Positions 5,868 through 11,917 of a stretch of 12,604 nt of DNA are shown here, one piece after another; positions within the stretch are counted from its first letter, which is position 1, and each line of letters begins with the position of its first letter. Under the pieces are notes generated by a model. That model made no database searches. It was not told the origin of the DNA and saw only the letters and a list, made by a program, of their open reading frames with translations. This DNA is from CAWBRT01 sp050015355 (GTDB taxonomy: Bacteria; Acidobacteriota; Terriglobia; Terriglobales; Acidobacteriaceae): assembly GCA_050015355.1 (NCBI GenBank), contig JBEKBO010000182.1, forward strand, positions 1-12,604, given 5' to 3'. A program made the translations under genes and the position numbers.

Positions 5868-6509
5868 ATGTTCACTGGAATCGTCGAAGAAGTCGGCCGC
5901 ATCGCCCGCATCGAGCAGAAGGGCGAGAACCGCCGCATTGTCATTGCGGGCCAGAACACGCCAAAGCAGTTGAAGACCGGCGATAGCTGCGCGGTGAGCG
6001 GCGTTTGCCTTACCGCCCTCGCCATCACTCCGACCTCTTTTGCAGCCGACCTTGCGCCGGAAACCTGGGTGCGCACCTCGCTCTCCCGCATCACCGAAGG
6101 GGCGCTCGTAAACCTGGAATTGCCGCTCAGGGCCGATGGACGCATGGGCGGCCACATGGTGCAGGGACACGTGGACGGCGTCGGCAAACTGCTGGAATTC
6201 GAGCGCATTGCCAACTCGGACGACTACTGGCTGCACATAGAGGTTCCGCCGGAGTTGGAGAAATACATCGTATTCAAGGGCTCAATCGCCATCGAGGGCA
6301 TCAGCCTGACGGTGGCTCGTCTGGAAGGACTGATTTGCACCATCGCCATCATTCCTCACACGGTCGAGATGACGAACCTGGGCTCGCTAAAGCCGGGCGA
6401 CCCGGTCAACATCGAAACCGATATCGTTGCCAAGTACCTCGAGAAGTGGATGCGCAGGCCCGAAACCGCTCCGCTGAAAGCAGAGACGCTGGTGGCAAAA
6501 GGATTCTAG
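5868..6509 (+). CDS. ribE: Riboflavin synthase, alpha subunit
   Basis: Dismutates two 6,7-dimethyl-8-ribityllumazine molecules into riboflavin and the pyrimidine precursor, the last step of riboflavin synthesis; the enzyme is a cytosolic trimer. The 213-residue protein begins with the hallmark MFTGIVEEVG and contains two homologous lumazine-binding halves. The first (about 1-96) has SCAVSGVCLTA at 40-50. The second (about 97-190) has HMVQGHVDGVG at 96-106, FKGSIAIEGISLTV at 136-149, IIPHTVEMTNLG at 161-172 and VNIETDIVAKYLEK at 180-193. The frame stays open 31 codons upstream to an ATG at 5775, but the family's conserved start and a GGAGAG site fix the ATG at 5868. It works downstream of the ribD product in the same pathway, though separated from ribD by about 610 bp of repeats. 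The stop TAG lies in CTAGAG. Confidence 0.97.
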   Translation: MFTGIVEEVGRIARIEQKGENRRIVIAGQNTPKQLKTGDSCAVSGVCLTALAITPTSFAADLAPETWVRTSLSRITEGALVNLELPLRADGRMGGHMVQGHVDGVGKLLEFERIANSDDYWLHIEVPPELEKYIVFKGSIAIEGISLTVARLEGLICTIAIIPHTVEMTNLGSLKPGDPVNIETDIVAKYLEKWMRRPETAPLKAETLVAKGF

Positions 6510-6574
6510 AGCAACGTTTGAAGGTTGAGGATTAATACTAGTGTTCCTCATCGAAAGTTCGTCTCATATATGTT

Positions 6575-6645
6575 TGAAGGGGCTCGGCTTTAGCCGAGCC
6601 GAACAGAACCAAGTAAAATGCGGGCTTTAGCCCCTGAGGGGGATT
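6575..6645 (+). repeat. Composite palindromic repeat, short copy
   Basis: GAAGGGGCTCGGCTT..., with GGCTCGGCT (6581-6589) pairing perfectly with AGCCGAGCC (6592-6600) and a 2-nt loop. It then ends GCGGGCTTTAGCCCCTGAGG..ATT. It is the compact relative of the repeat at 3909-4047. Confidence 0.7.
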
Positions 6646-6677
6646 CGGAATCGCCCGCTTACCAACTCGGCGGGTGG

Positions 6678-6718
6678 CCCATTCAAGCGCCTCAGTTGCG
6701 CTTGAGTGGGGCAGTTTT
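6678..6718. terminator. Hairpin plus T-run between convergent ribE and the ABC gene
   Basis: CCCATTCAAGCGC (6678-6690) pairs with GCGCTTGAGTGGG (6698-6710), 13 bp with one G-U pair and a CTCAGTT loop, then GGGCAGTTTT. It shares the CCCATTCAAGC stem sequence with the hairpin after ribD. A role as terminator for ribE is plausible but unproven. Confidence 0.5.
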
Positions 6719-6736
6719 CAAAGCTTAAGCAACCAC

Positions 6737-6765
6737 CCCACACAAGCAAAGGAAGCTTGTGTGGG
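6737..6765. repeat. CCCACACAAGC / GCTTGTGTGGG hairpin
   Basis: A perfect 11-bp stem (6737-6747 with 6755-6765) around a 7-nt loop, in the convergent spacer. A further GGGCAC/GTGCCC palindrome at 6780-6793 reaches the stop codon of the ABC gene, and either could end transcription from the - strand. Confidence 0.55.
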
Positions 6766-6792
6766 CCACCGGACCACTCGGGCACGGGTGCC

Positions 6793-7563
6793 CTACGCAC
6801 GAACCCCTGGCGGTTCGCCGCCTAGATCATGCAGGTTCACACTGTCCAGCGCCAGAAATTCCTGCACGATTTTTTCATTCGAGTGTTCCATGCCATCCAC
6901 CGGAAATACCAGCCGGTCGGCAAGTTTCTTGGCCAGAGCCATGTCGTGCGTGACGACGACGCTGGTGAGCTTAAGCTGAGACTTCAGCTTCTGGATGAGA
7001 TCTCCCAGCAAGTGGGCCATGAGAGGGTCGACCATCGTTGTCGGCTCATCGTAGAGGATGGCCTCCGGCTGCGCCGCCAGCGCGCGGGCAATCGCCACCG
7101 AGCGCTTCAGGCCGGTCGAGAGCTCCGAGGGCAACTGGTCGCGGTGGTGCGACACGCCTACCATTTCCAGCAGTCCGTCGACGATCTGGTAAATCTGGTC
7201 TTCGGTGAGATCGCCGCGCTCGCGCAGCGGGAAAGCAACATTCTCGCCGACGGTAAGTGAGTCGAACAGCGCGCCGTTCTGGAAGACCATCGTCACCTTC
7301 TTCCGAATGCGCTCCATCTGTTCCTCGCTGTAATTTGTAGTGTCTTCATAGGCGACCCACACGCGCCCGGAATCGGGCCGGAGAAAGCCCATGATGTGAT
7401 GCAGCGCCACCGATTTTCCCACGCCGCTTCGGCCCAGGATGCAGACGGTTTCGCCCGGCATGACGTCGAAGCTGACGTTGTCGAGCACGACCTTTTCTCC
7501 AAACGCCTTGCAGACATGCTGAAAATCGAGGTACGGTTTGTTCTCGCCGTTCATGGTTGCCAT
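6793..7563 (-). CDS. ABC transporter ATP-binding protein, MlaF-like, orphan
   Basis: Cytosolic nucleotide-binding subunit, closest by eye to the MlaF/Ttg2A class that powers MlaE-type lipid-transport permeases. Visible motifs in 256 residues are Walker A GRSGVGKS (44-51), Q-loop VFQNGALFDSLTVGENVAFPL beginning at 93, signature LSTGL (148-152), Walker B AILYDE (168-173), D-loop region PTTMVDP (174-180) and switch histidine H206 (VVVTHD). The signature departs from the usual LSGGM by a Thr in place of the first Gly, and MVDP replaces the common GLDP. No permease (MlaE) or MCE protein (MlaD) is in the window. The start ATG at 7563 lies inside the end of mobA; an alternative ATG at 7556 region, codon 4 (7554), makes an ATGA overlap with the mobA stop. 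Either way translation is coupled to mobA. The substrate is unknown. Confidence 0.85.
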   Translation of the reverse strand: MATMNGENKPYLDFQHVCKAFGEKVVLDNVSFDVMPGETVCILGRSGVGKSVALHHIMGFLRPDSGRVWVAYEDTTNYSEEQMERIRKKVTMVFQNGALFDSLTVGENVAFPLRERGDLTEDQIYQIVDGLLEMVGVSHHRDQLPSELSTGLKRSVAIARALAAQPEAILYDEPTTMVDPLMAHLLGDLIQKLKSQLKLTSVVVTHDMALAKKLADRLVFPVDGMEHSNEKIVQEFLALDSVNLHDLGGEPPGVRA

Positions 7564-8189
7564 CTCAGGGTCAGGGCCGCGAACTCCGCCGGAGTATTCA
7601 CGTTGGCGAACAACTCTGCTCCGAATCCCGCGTCGCGAAGTTCATCTTCCTCTACGATACGGCTCGGCGTCTCCGTAAACAGGCAATCGATGCGAGTGCC
7701 GCGCCGCTTGCCGGTGTTCCCGGCGGCCGCGCTGCCGGCCAAAATTCCCTCCGCTATTTTCGCAAACTCTCTTCGGTAAACCGCGCACACATTGTGCAGA
7801 TGTCCCGCCACTCGCGGCACCGTCGCCAGTTTATCGGTGCCCGCTGCAACCCGCACCAGGAAGCGCAGCAACTCGGGCGTGACCAGCGGGCAATCGACTC
7901 CCAACACCAGATTCAGCTCGGTTGCAGACGCTGACAGCGCGGCGTGGATTCCGGCCAGCGGTCCGCATGCCGGGTAGATGTCTTCCACAACCGGCACGTC
8001 AACCCTTTCAGAATAGCGCGCATTGGGAGCCACCAGCTTTACCGTGTCCGAAACCGTCTTCGCCAGGCGCAGCGCTCTGTCGAGCAGGGTCTCGCCCGTG
8101 GGCAGCACGAGCAGAGCTTTGTCGCTGCCCATACGGCTGCTCTCGCCGCCTGCCAGCACGAATGCGGATACGGCCGCCGATGCGTCCAT
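7551..8189 (-). CDS. mobA: Molybdenum cofactor guanylyltransferase MobA
   Basis: Transfers GMP from GTP to molybdopterin, making the MGD form of the molybdenum cofactor in the cytosol. From the ATG at 8189 the protein has 212 residues. They include the nucleotide-binding LAGGESSRMGSDKALL (12-27, with R19 and K24), CGPLAGIHAAL (75-85), GVDCPLVTPELL (97-108, metal-binding D99) and the closing FANVNTPAEF (194-203), all typical. The frame continues to a GTG at 8222 that would add 11 residues (MASCIRVRFWA). I prefer the ATG because the N-terminal extension lacks family features; neither start has a clear Shine-Dalgarno sequence. Its 3' end overlaps the start of the ABC ATPase, so they are probably co-transcribed. 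No molybdoenzyme or other Moco gene is visible nearby. Confidence 0.92.
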   Translation of the reverse strand: MDASAAVSAFVLAGGESSRMGSDKALLVLPTGETLLDRALRLAKTVSDTVKLVAPNARYSERVDVPVVEDIYPACGPLAGIHAALSASATELNLVLGVDCPLVTPELLRFLVRVAAGTDKLATVPRVAGHLHNVCAVYRREFAKIAEGILAGSAAAGNTGKRRGTRIDCLFTETPSRIVEEDELRDAGFGAELFANVNTPAEFAALTLRWQP

Positions 8190-8255
8190 TGCCCAGAATC
8201 TTACACGAATGCAAGAGGCCACTTATGAAAGATGCATTGTAAGGCTGCCTAGCCT

Positions 8256-8414
8256 CTAGCAGGCTGCTGAAAAACTCTTCTCCGAGGGTGTCATCCTGAG
8301 CGCAGCGAAGGATCTGCTGTTTGCGCGCGTTAAAAGTAAAGCAGATACTTCGGACGCGCAAAACCGGCGCGGCCTCAGGATGACACTGTTACGAGTTCTT
8401 CAGCAGCCTGCTAG
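8256..8414 (+). repeat. Large MITE-like palindrome, copy 2 (without nested element)
   Basis: Terminal inverted repeats of 22 bp (8256-8277 and 8393-8414, starting CTAGCAGGCTGCTGAA) pair with one mismatch. Inside, GTGTCATCCTGAG (8288-8300) matches CTCAGGATGACAC (8374-8386) perfectly, and GAAGGATCTGCT (8307-8318) pairs with AGCAGATACTTC (8340-8351) with one mismatch. It is the sister of the element at 2464-2670 and lies upstream of mobA. Confidence 0.85.
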
Positions 8415-8437
8415 CGTAGCGCCAGGTTTGGCGAAGC

Positions 8438-8475
8438 GCGGGGCCCCTGGCACGCGCCGTAGTTGCGCGGGGGGC
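8438..8475 (+). repeat. Mini-palindrome element, copy D (degenerate)
   Basis: GGGGCCCC(T)GGCACGCGC (from 8440) with the 7-nt loop CGTAGTT, identical to the loop of copy B, then GCGCG and a G-run. The right arm has lost the GTT of its spacer. It lies 24 bp after the large palindrome and 3 bp beyond the 3' end of the hypothetical gene. Confidence 0.7.
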
Positions 8476-8477
8476 AG

Positions 8478-8897
8478 TCAGGCCCACATGTGCGGCGGAG
8501 GAACTCCCTGTATCTGTTCGGGAACCCACTGGATTTCCATGCCGACGATCCTGCCGGCAAAATCGAGATCCAGCGTTGCGGGAAGATCAATCGCTGCTTC
8601 GCCACTCGGGCCGGGAAGCGCGATGAAGACGCGCGGCTCGGCGTAGTTGGCTGCGCCTTGCTTGCAGATAAACTTCAGCGCCTGCGAATTGCGGCATTGC
8701 TTTGGAACCTCGAACGTAAACTCCGCAAGATTGCTGGTCTCCGAGAGCCAAACGACCGCTTGCACGACCATCTGGGCGGAAATCTCCTCGCCCGCGATCG
8801 ACAGGTCGGGCTTAAACGAAACGTAGTAGGAGAATCCGCTCTCCGGATCGAACTCCGATCGTTCTACTTGGAAATCAGTAATCATTTCACTCGGCAC
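8478..8897 (-). CDS. Hypothetical protein
   Basis: An open frame of 139 residues from GTG at 8897, or 135 from the ATG at 8885 (codon 5). I do not recognise a family with confidence. It has no signal peptide or membrane segment and looks like a small soluble beta-rich protein (FSYYVSFKPDLSI, AEFTFEVP, RVFIALPG). The C-terminal part, TLDLDFAGRIVGMEIQ at 108-123, resembles the D-x-D-x-x-G-R-I-V-G-x-E-I tail of DUF2283-like proteins, but the rest does not obviously fit. Codon use looks coding, with balanced composition and no low-complexity runs, and overlapping frames on the + strand look like shadows. It faces the same way as mobA but a large palindrome separates them. Confidence 0.65.
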   Translation of the reverse strand: MPSEMITDFQVERSEFDPESGFSYYVSFKPDLSIAGEEISAQMVVQAVVWLSETSNLAEFTFEVPKQCRNSQALKFICKQGAANYAEPRVFIALPGPSGEAAIDLPATLDLDFAGRIVGMEIQWVPEQIQGVPPPHMWA

Positions 8898-9055
8898 CCA
8901 ATGCGACCGCCCCTTGTATCACATAACCCGGCGCTGCTCAAAAATATTCTTCTGGCACTCATGAGCCATGGGAATCTTTTCGTGCAACTGGCGGGCGAGA
9001 GTTTCTGCCCGCGGCGGGGTCAAAGGGCAGGATGAGGCTGTAGAACGGGCAAAAG

Positions 9056-9132
9056 CAGGGCAAGAGTGCGGAAATGGGCTGAGTTGCGGCTCTGCCCATT
9101 TTGGGTTGCGCCGCACGCAAGAGCCTGCCCTG
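9056..9132 (+). repeat. Imperfect nested inverted repeat
   Basis: CAGGGCA (9056-9062) pairs with TGCCCTG (9126-9132), GTGCGG (9066-9071) with CCGCAC (9111-9116), and AAATGGGC (9072-9079) with GCCCATTT (9094-9101) plus three more pairs inside. No T-run follows. It is unlike the other repeat families here. Confidence 0.55.
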
Positions 9133-9148
9133 AGTTCGTCAACTCACC

Positions 9149-9188
9149 GGGGTCCCACTACGCGCCGCTTTTGCGCGTGCTGGGGTGG
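9149..9188 (+). repeat. Mini-palindrome element, copy E
   Basis: GGGGTCCC, then CGCGC (9161-9165) pairing with GCGCG (9173-9177) around the loop CGCTTTT. The outer arm CCC(A) pairs with (T)GGG, with one mismatch at 9158/9180. It ends GGGGTGGA, the same right flank as copy C. Confidence 0.75.
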
Positions 9189-9319
9189 AATGCCCGGGGC
9201 TCTGGAATCGGCCTGTCGGACTAAGGAATTGCTTTGCTTGGGCTGGGGTCGGTTCACCGGGTATCCAACTGTTAAGCAGCGAAGCGCGGATTCGCATGGG
9301 CCGCTTTCGAGCCAGCCGT

Positions 9320-9325
9320 TATAAT
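9320..9325 (+). promoter_or_regulatory. Possible -10 hexamer upstream of pilD
   Basis: A perfect TATAAT 143 nt before the pilD start. No good -35 hexamer is seen. The implied leader would contain the decayed hairpin at 9348-9385. Confidence 0.3.
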
Positions 9326-9347
9326 CGCAGTTCACTTCAGCTCGGAA

Positions 9348-9385
9348 GGGCTCCCTTGCGACGCGTGTTCGCGTCTGCCGGGGTT
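9348..9385 (+). repeat. Possible decayed mini-palindrome, copy G
   Basis: GGGCTCCC, then GACGC (9360-9364) pairing with GCGTC (9371-9375), closing with CCGGGGTTG. The overall layout matches the family but the arms have diverged. Confidence 0.35.
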
Positions 9386-9468
9386 GATAATGTTCCCGTG
9401 GACCTTCAGGTTCTCACCAACTCGACGCCCGGCGTGCGCCAACCGCGTGAATGGGGTGAAAGCGTCTC

Positions 9469-10377
9469 ATGGACCTGCTAGCACTCAACAGGGTGTTCGG
9501 CGGCGTGGTCTTTGCCTTCGGGCTGATCTTCGGCAGCTTCCTGAATGTCTGCATCTACCGAATGCCGCGCGGCCTGTCGGTCGTGAGCCCGCGCTCGGCG
9601 TGTCCTACCTGCGGAAAGCAAATTGCCGCTTATGACAATATTCCCGTCCTAAGCTGGCTGTTGTTGCGCGGGCGCTGTCGTGCCTGCCACACCCGCATTA
9701 CGCCCCGGTACATGATCGTCGAGTTGCTGCTGGGCTTGCTTTTTCTCGCCTGCTTCGCCGAATTTGGGCTGCGGGTTGAAACTCTCAAGTGGTGTACCTT
9801 TTCGTTCCTGCTGCTTGGCCTGGTTTTCACCGACGCGGAAACGCATCTTCTTCCCGATAAACTCACTTTGCCCGGCCTGGCGTTGGGAATCGCCTGGAGC
9901 CTGCTGGTTGCGGTTCCCGGTCCGCTGGGGTTCTACTACGACCGGGGTGCTTCACCCGCGCTCCTCTCACTCGGAGACGCGTTGATCGGGGCAGCCGTCG
10001 GCGCCGGCTTCATCTATGGAACGGCTGCCATCTACCTGCGATTGCGCGGAGCCGAAGGAATGGGGATGGGCGATGTCAAACTAATGGCGATGGTTGGAGC
10101 GTTTCTGGGTGCGGCTCTCACGCTGTTTGTGCTGATCACCGCCTCCGTCCTCGGCGGTTTCTACGGCGCGATGATAGTCCTCAATATCTTTCGCAAACGT
10201 CTGTCGCGCTACCGTCGCGGGCCTAGTCGAAGCAGCCCGGTAGCTCGCGCCTGGCGGGCGGCTTCGTTAAGCCTGCGTTATTACGAGATGCCTTTTGGGG
10301 TGCTGCTGGGATCAACGGCCTTGTTTGCCCTGTTCGCCGGTCAACGAATTCTGATCTGGTATCTCGCGCGATTCTAG
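9469..10377 (+). CDS. pilD: Type IV prepilin leader peptidase / N-methyltransferase
   Basis: Inner-membrane aspartic protease that cleaves the leader of type IV pilins and pseudopilins and N-methylates the new N-terminus. The 302 residues show the full-length bifunctional layout. An N-terminal membrane segment (8-30) with GSFLNVCIYRMPRG is followed by the cytoplasmic zinc-binding methylase domain, with C45-x2-C48 and C70-x2-C73. The peptidase part has the two catalytic aspartates, D122 in FTDAETHLLPD and D202 in GMGMGDVKL, spread over about six further hydrophobic segments. A basic, Ser/Arg-rich loop at 242-262 is longer than usual before the last membrane segments. The ATG at 9469 has a weak GGGGTGA site 9-10 nt upstream. 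No pilin genes are nearby, so it may serve pilus or secretion systems encoded elsewhere. Its TAG stop lies in CTAGAG, the first bases of a repeat. Confidence 0.95.
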   Translation: MDLLALNRVFGGVVFAFGLIFGSFLNVCIYRMPRGLSVVSPRSACPTCGKQIAAYDNIPVLSWLLLRGRCRACHTRITPRYMIVELLLGLLFLACFAEFGLRVETLKWCTFSFLLLGLVFTDAETHLLPDKLTLPGLALGIAWSLLVAVPGPLGFYYDRGASPALLSLGDALIGAAVGAGFIYGTAAIYLRLRGAEGMGMGDVKLMAMVGAFLGAALTLFVLITASVLGGFYGAMIVLNIFRKRLSRYRRGPSRSSPVARAWRAASLSLRYYEMPFGVLLGSTALFALFAGQRILIWYLARF

Positions 10378-10515
10378 AGTAGTACCAGAGATACTGTATC
10401 CTTTGCTGCGGGTGTCATCGTGAGGAGGTTCGCCGGCGTCGGGGTCCCCGGCGAGGCTCGGCTCGCTGGGGTGATCGGGCGAACCGACGTGACGATCTAT
10501 GCATTTCACCGGGCG
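10374..10515 (+). repeat. GTCATCGTGAGG element, copy with nested mini-palindrome
   Basis: Sister of 5643-5761, starting on the pilD stop codon. The arms GGTTCGCC (10428-10435) and GGCGAACC (about 10478-10485) enclose mini-palindrome copy F. Homology then continues through CGACGTGACGATC and GCATTTCACC. Confidence 0.72.
10441..10472 (+). repeat. Mini-palindrome element, copy F, nested
   Basis: GGGGTCCCC, a 10-bp stem (10446-10455 with 10462-10471, one G-U pair), a 6-nt loop GCTCGG, then GGGGT. It sits between the two arms of the host palindrome. Confidence 0.78.
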
Positions 10516-10794
10516 TCACCCGAGACCGGAAAAAGCCCGGGTGCCCCAGGTTCCGCGCCTCCAATGAACTCTTTTGAGACAAGCCGCACCGCCTGCCCGG
10601 CTGTGCCGCCTGTAGCGAAGGCTCCCTTGGTTGTTCGGCGCTAACCTGGGATACTGGCCGAGTTGCGTACCCGACATTTCATTCGATCAGCAAGAAGCTG
10701 TTCAGGGGCGGAGTGATACCTACTCCAGAATTGTTTTATCGAGCTTATTTTTTGACCTGGATGCGAAGCCGATTTACTCTCTTTGGGAAAAGCC
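10516..10794. other. Spacer upstream of the permease gene
   Basis: With the repeat at 10374-10515 this makes about 417 bp without a gene. It contains a stretched inverted repeat (10541-10650). A weak promoter-like pair TTGACC (10752-10757) and TACTCT (10775-10780) with 17-bp spacing precedes the permease ATG. No purine-riboswitch-like core was seen. Confidence 0.5.
10541..10650 (+). repeat. Stretched GTGCCCCAGGTT...CTAACCTGGG palindrome
   Basis: CCCAGGTT (10545-10552) pairs perfectly with AACCTGGG (10643-10650) across about 90 nt. The ends resemble the compact hairpin at 2783-2819 (GTGCCCCACGTT ... GCTAACGTGGGG), as if that hairpin had received an insert at its tip. Confidence 0.45.
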
Positions 10795-11742
10795 ATGCAC
10801 CTGAAAAACGACACCGAAACCTCGCCCACGCCTAGCGGGCTGCAGCGGTTTTTCAAGCTGCAACAGCACGGAACGACCGTCAATCGCGAGATCATAGCCG
10901 GCCTCACGACTTTCACCACCATGTCGTACATCGTGGTCGTCAATCCGGCGATTCTGAAAAACGCCGGAATCCCGCCGGAGCCGTCGATGGTGGCCACCGT
11001 CCTCGCCTCCGTCTTCGGATGCCTGCTCATGGCGTTTTATGCCAATCGGCCCTTCGCCATCGCTCCCTACATGGGTGAGAACGCCTTCATCGCGTTCACC
11101 GTTTGCGGGGTGCTCGGCTACAAATGGCAGACGGCCTTGGCTGCCATCTTCATCGCGGGCGTCATCTTTGTGTTGCTCACTTTATTCCGGCTGCGCACCT
11201 GGATGGTGGAGAGCGTGCCGCTTTGCCTGCGCTACAGCTTCGCGGTGGGCATTGGGCTGTTCTTGAGTTTCATCGGACTGAACCAGACAGGAATCGTTGT
11301 GCTGGGCGTTCCTGGAGCGCCGGTGCATGCGGGAGCCCTGACCTCTCGCCCGGTATTGGTCGCTATCTTCGGCTTCGTGCTGATCTCGATTCTGATTATC
11401 CGCAAGGTCTACGGAGCAATCCTGATTGGAATCGTAGTCACCGCATTCGTCGCCTATGCAATTCCACCCCAGGCGTACGGCCCCGCACTGATCGTGGTCG
11501 GCCTGTTCATGCTGGCGCCCATCCGGCGGATTGATTTTGAAGACTATTCGGAATCGGTTCCGTCTTTCGCCGTAGTGGCGCTGACGTGCTTCACCTACAA
11601 CATTGCGATCGGCATTACGGCAGGATTCGTTCTCTATCCGCTTTGCAAACTCGTGGCCGGCAAGGCGCGGGAAATTCGTCCGGGACTGTGGCTGCTGACG
11701 GCGCTCTCGTTGCTCTTCTTCGTGTTTTATCCGTACCGATAG
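10795..11742 (+). CDS. AzgA-type purine (guanine/hypoxanthine) permease, internally shortened
   Basis: Integral membrane transporter of the NCS2/AzgA group, expected to import purine bases by proton symport. The ATG at 10795 with GGGAAA just upstream gives 315 residues; the open frame begins four codons earlier at TTG 10783. Conserved parts are FTTMSYIVVVNPAIL near residues 40-54, APYMGENAFIAFTV near 90-103, the LRYSFAVGIGLFLSFIGLNQTG block (145-166), PPQAYGPALIVVG (224-236) and the C-terminal region with FTYNIAIGITAGFVLYP. AzgA proteins are normally about 430-450 residues. Here VYGAILIGIVVTAFVAYA runs straight into IPPQAYGPAL at about nt 11455-11470, so the middle 110-120 residues are missing in frame. 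They include the FDTxGTLIG and TSYxESxxGxxxGGRTG regions that form the substrate site. Both flanks remain free of stops. It is probably inactive, or active only in an altered way. Confidence 0.82.
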   Translation: MHLKNDTETSPTPSGLQRFFKLQQHGTTVNREIIAGLTTFTTMSYIVVVNPAILKNAGIPPEPSMVATVLASVFGCLLMAFYANRPFAIAPYMGENAFIAFTVCGVLGYKWQTALAAIFIAGVIFVLLTLFRLRTWMVESVPLCLRYSFAVGIGLFLSFIGLNQTGIVVLGVPGAPVHAGALTSRPVLVAIFGFVLISILIIRKVYGAILIGIVVTAFVAYAIPPQAYGPALIVVGLFMLAPIRRIDFEDYSESVPSFAVVALTCFTYNIAIGITAGFVLYPLCKLVAGKAREIRPGLWLLTALSLLFFVFYPYR

Positions 11743-11917
11743 GGAGGCAGATACGCAGCAGCGCCCCAGCTGAGAAAGTGGGACCCAGTGCCGCGGCCGG
11801 AGAGCGGATTGAGTTACAGGGAAATAAACAGGGAAATTGAGCGTTACTTCGGCCCTGACTGGGGGTGGGCCTTGATTTTTGGGCTATTTAAGCCAATCCT
11901 AACTCCACGCTCACCTT
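11743..11917. other. Convergent spacer between permease and aminotransferase
   Basis: A 175-bp spacer. It holds a small direct repeat ACAGGGAAAT (11816-11825 and 11828-11837) and a weak GGCTATTTAAGCC inverted repeat. No clear terminator is visible. Confidence 0.4.

Larger units (their letters stand above)
8898..9468. other. Gene-less spacer upstream of pilD
   Basis: About 571 bp without a supported gene; short open frames here have biased composition and no recognisable domains. It contains an 80-bp imperfect inverted repeat (9056-9132), mini-palindrome copy E (9149-9188), a TATAAT (9320) and a possible decayed mini-palindrome (9348-9385). Confidence 0.6.

Noticed and set aside
8463..9035. 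+ strand open frame of 190 residues over the hypothetical gene
   Set aside because: It runs through mini-palindrome flanks and has an Arg-rich, motif-free translation; the opposite-strand frame looks more protein-like.
10516..10794. Purine riboswitch upstream of the permease
   Set aside because: No three-way-junction core with the conserved purine-aptamer loops was visible.
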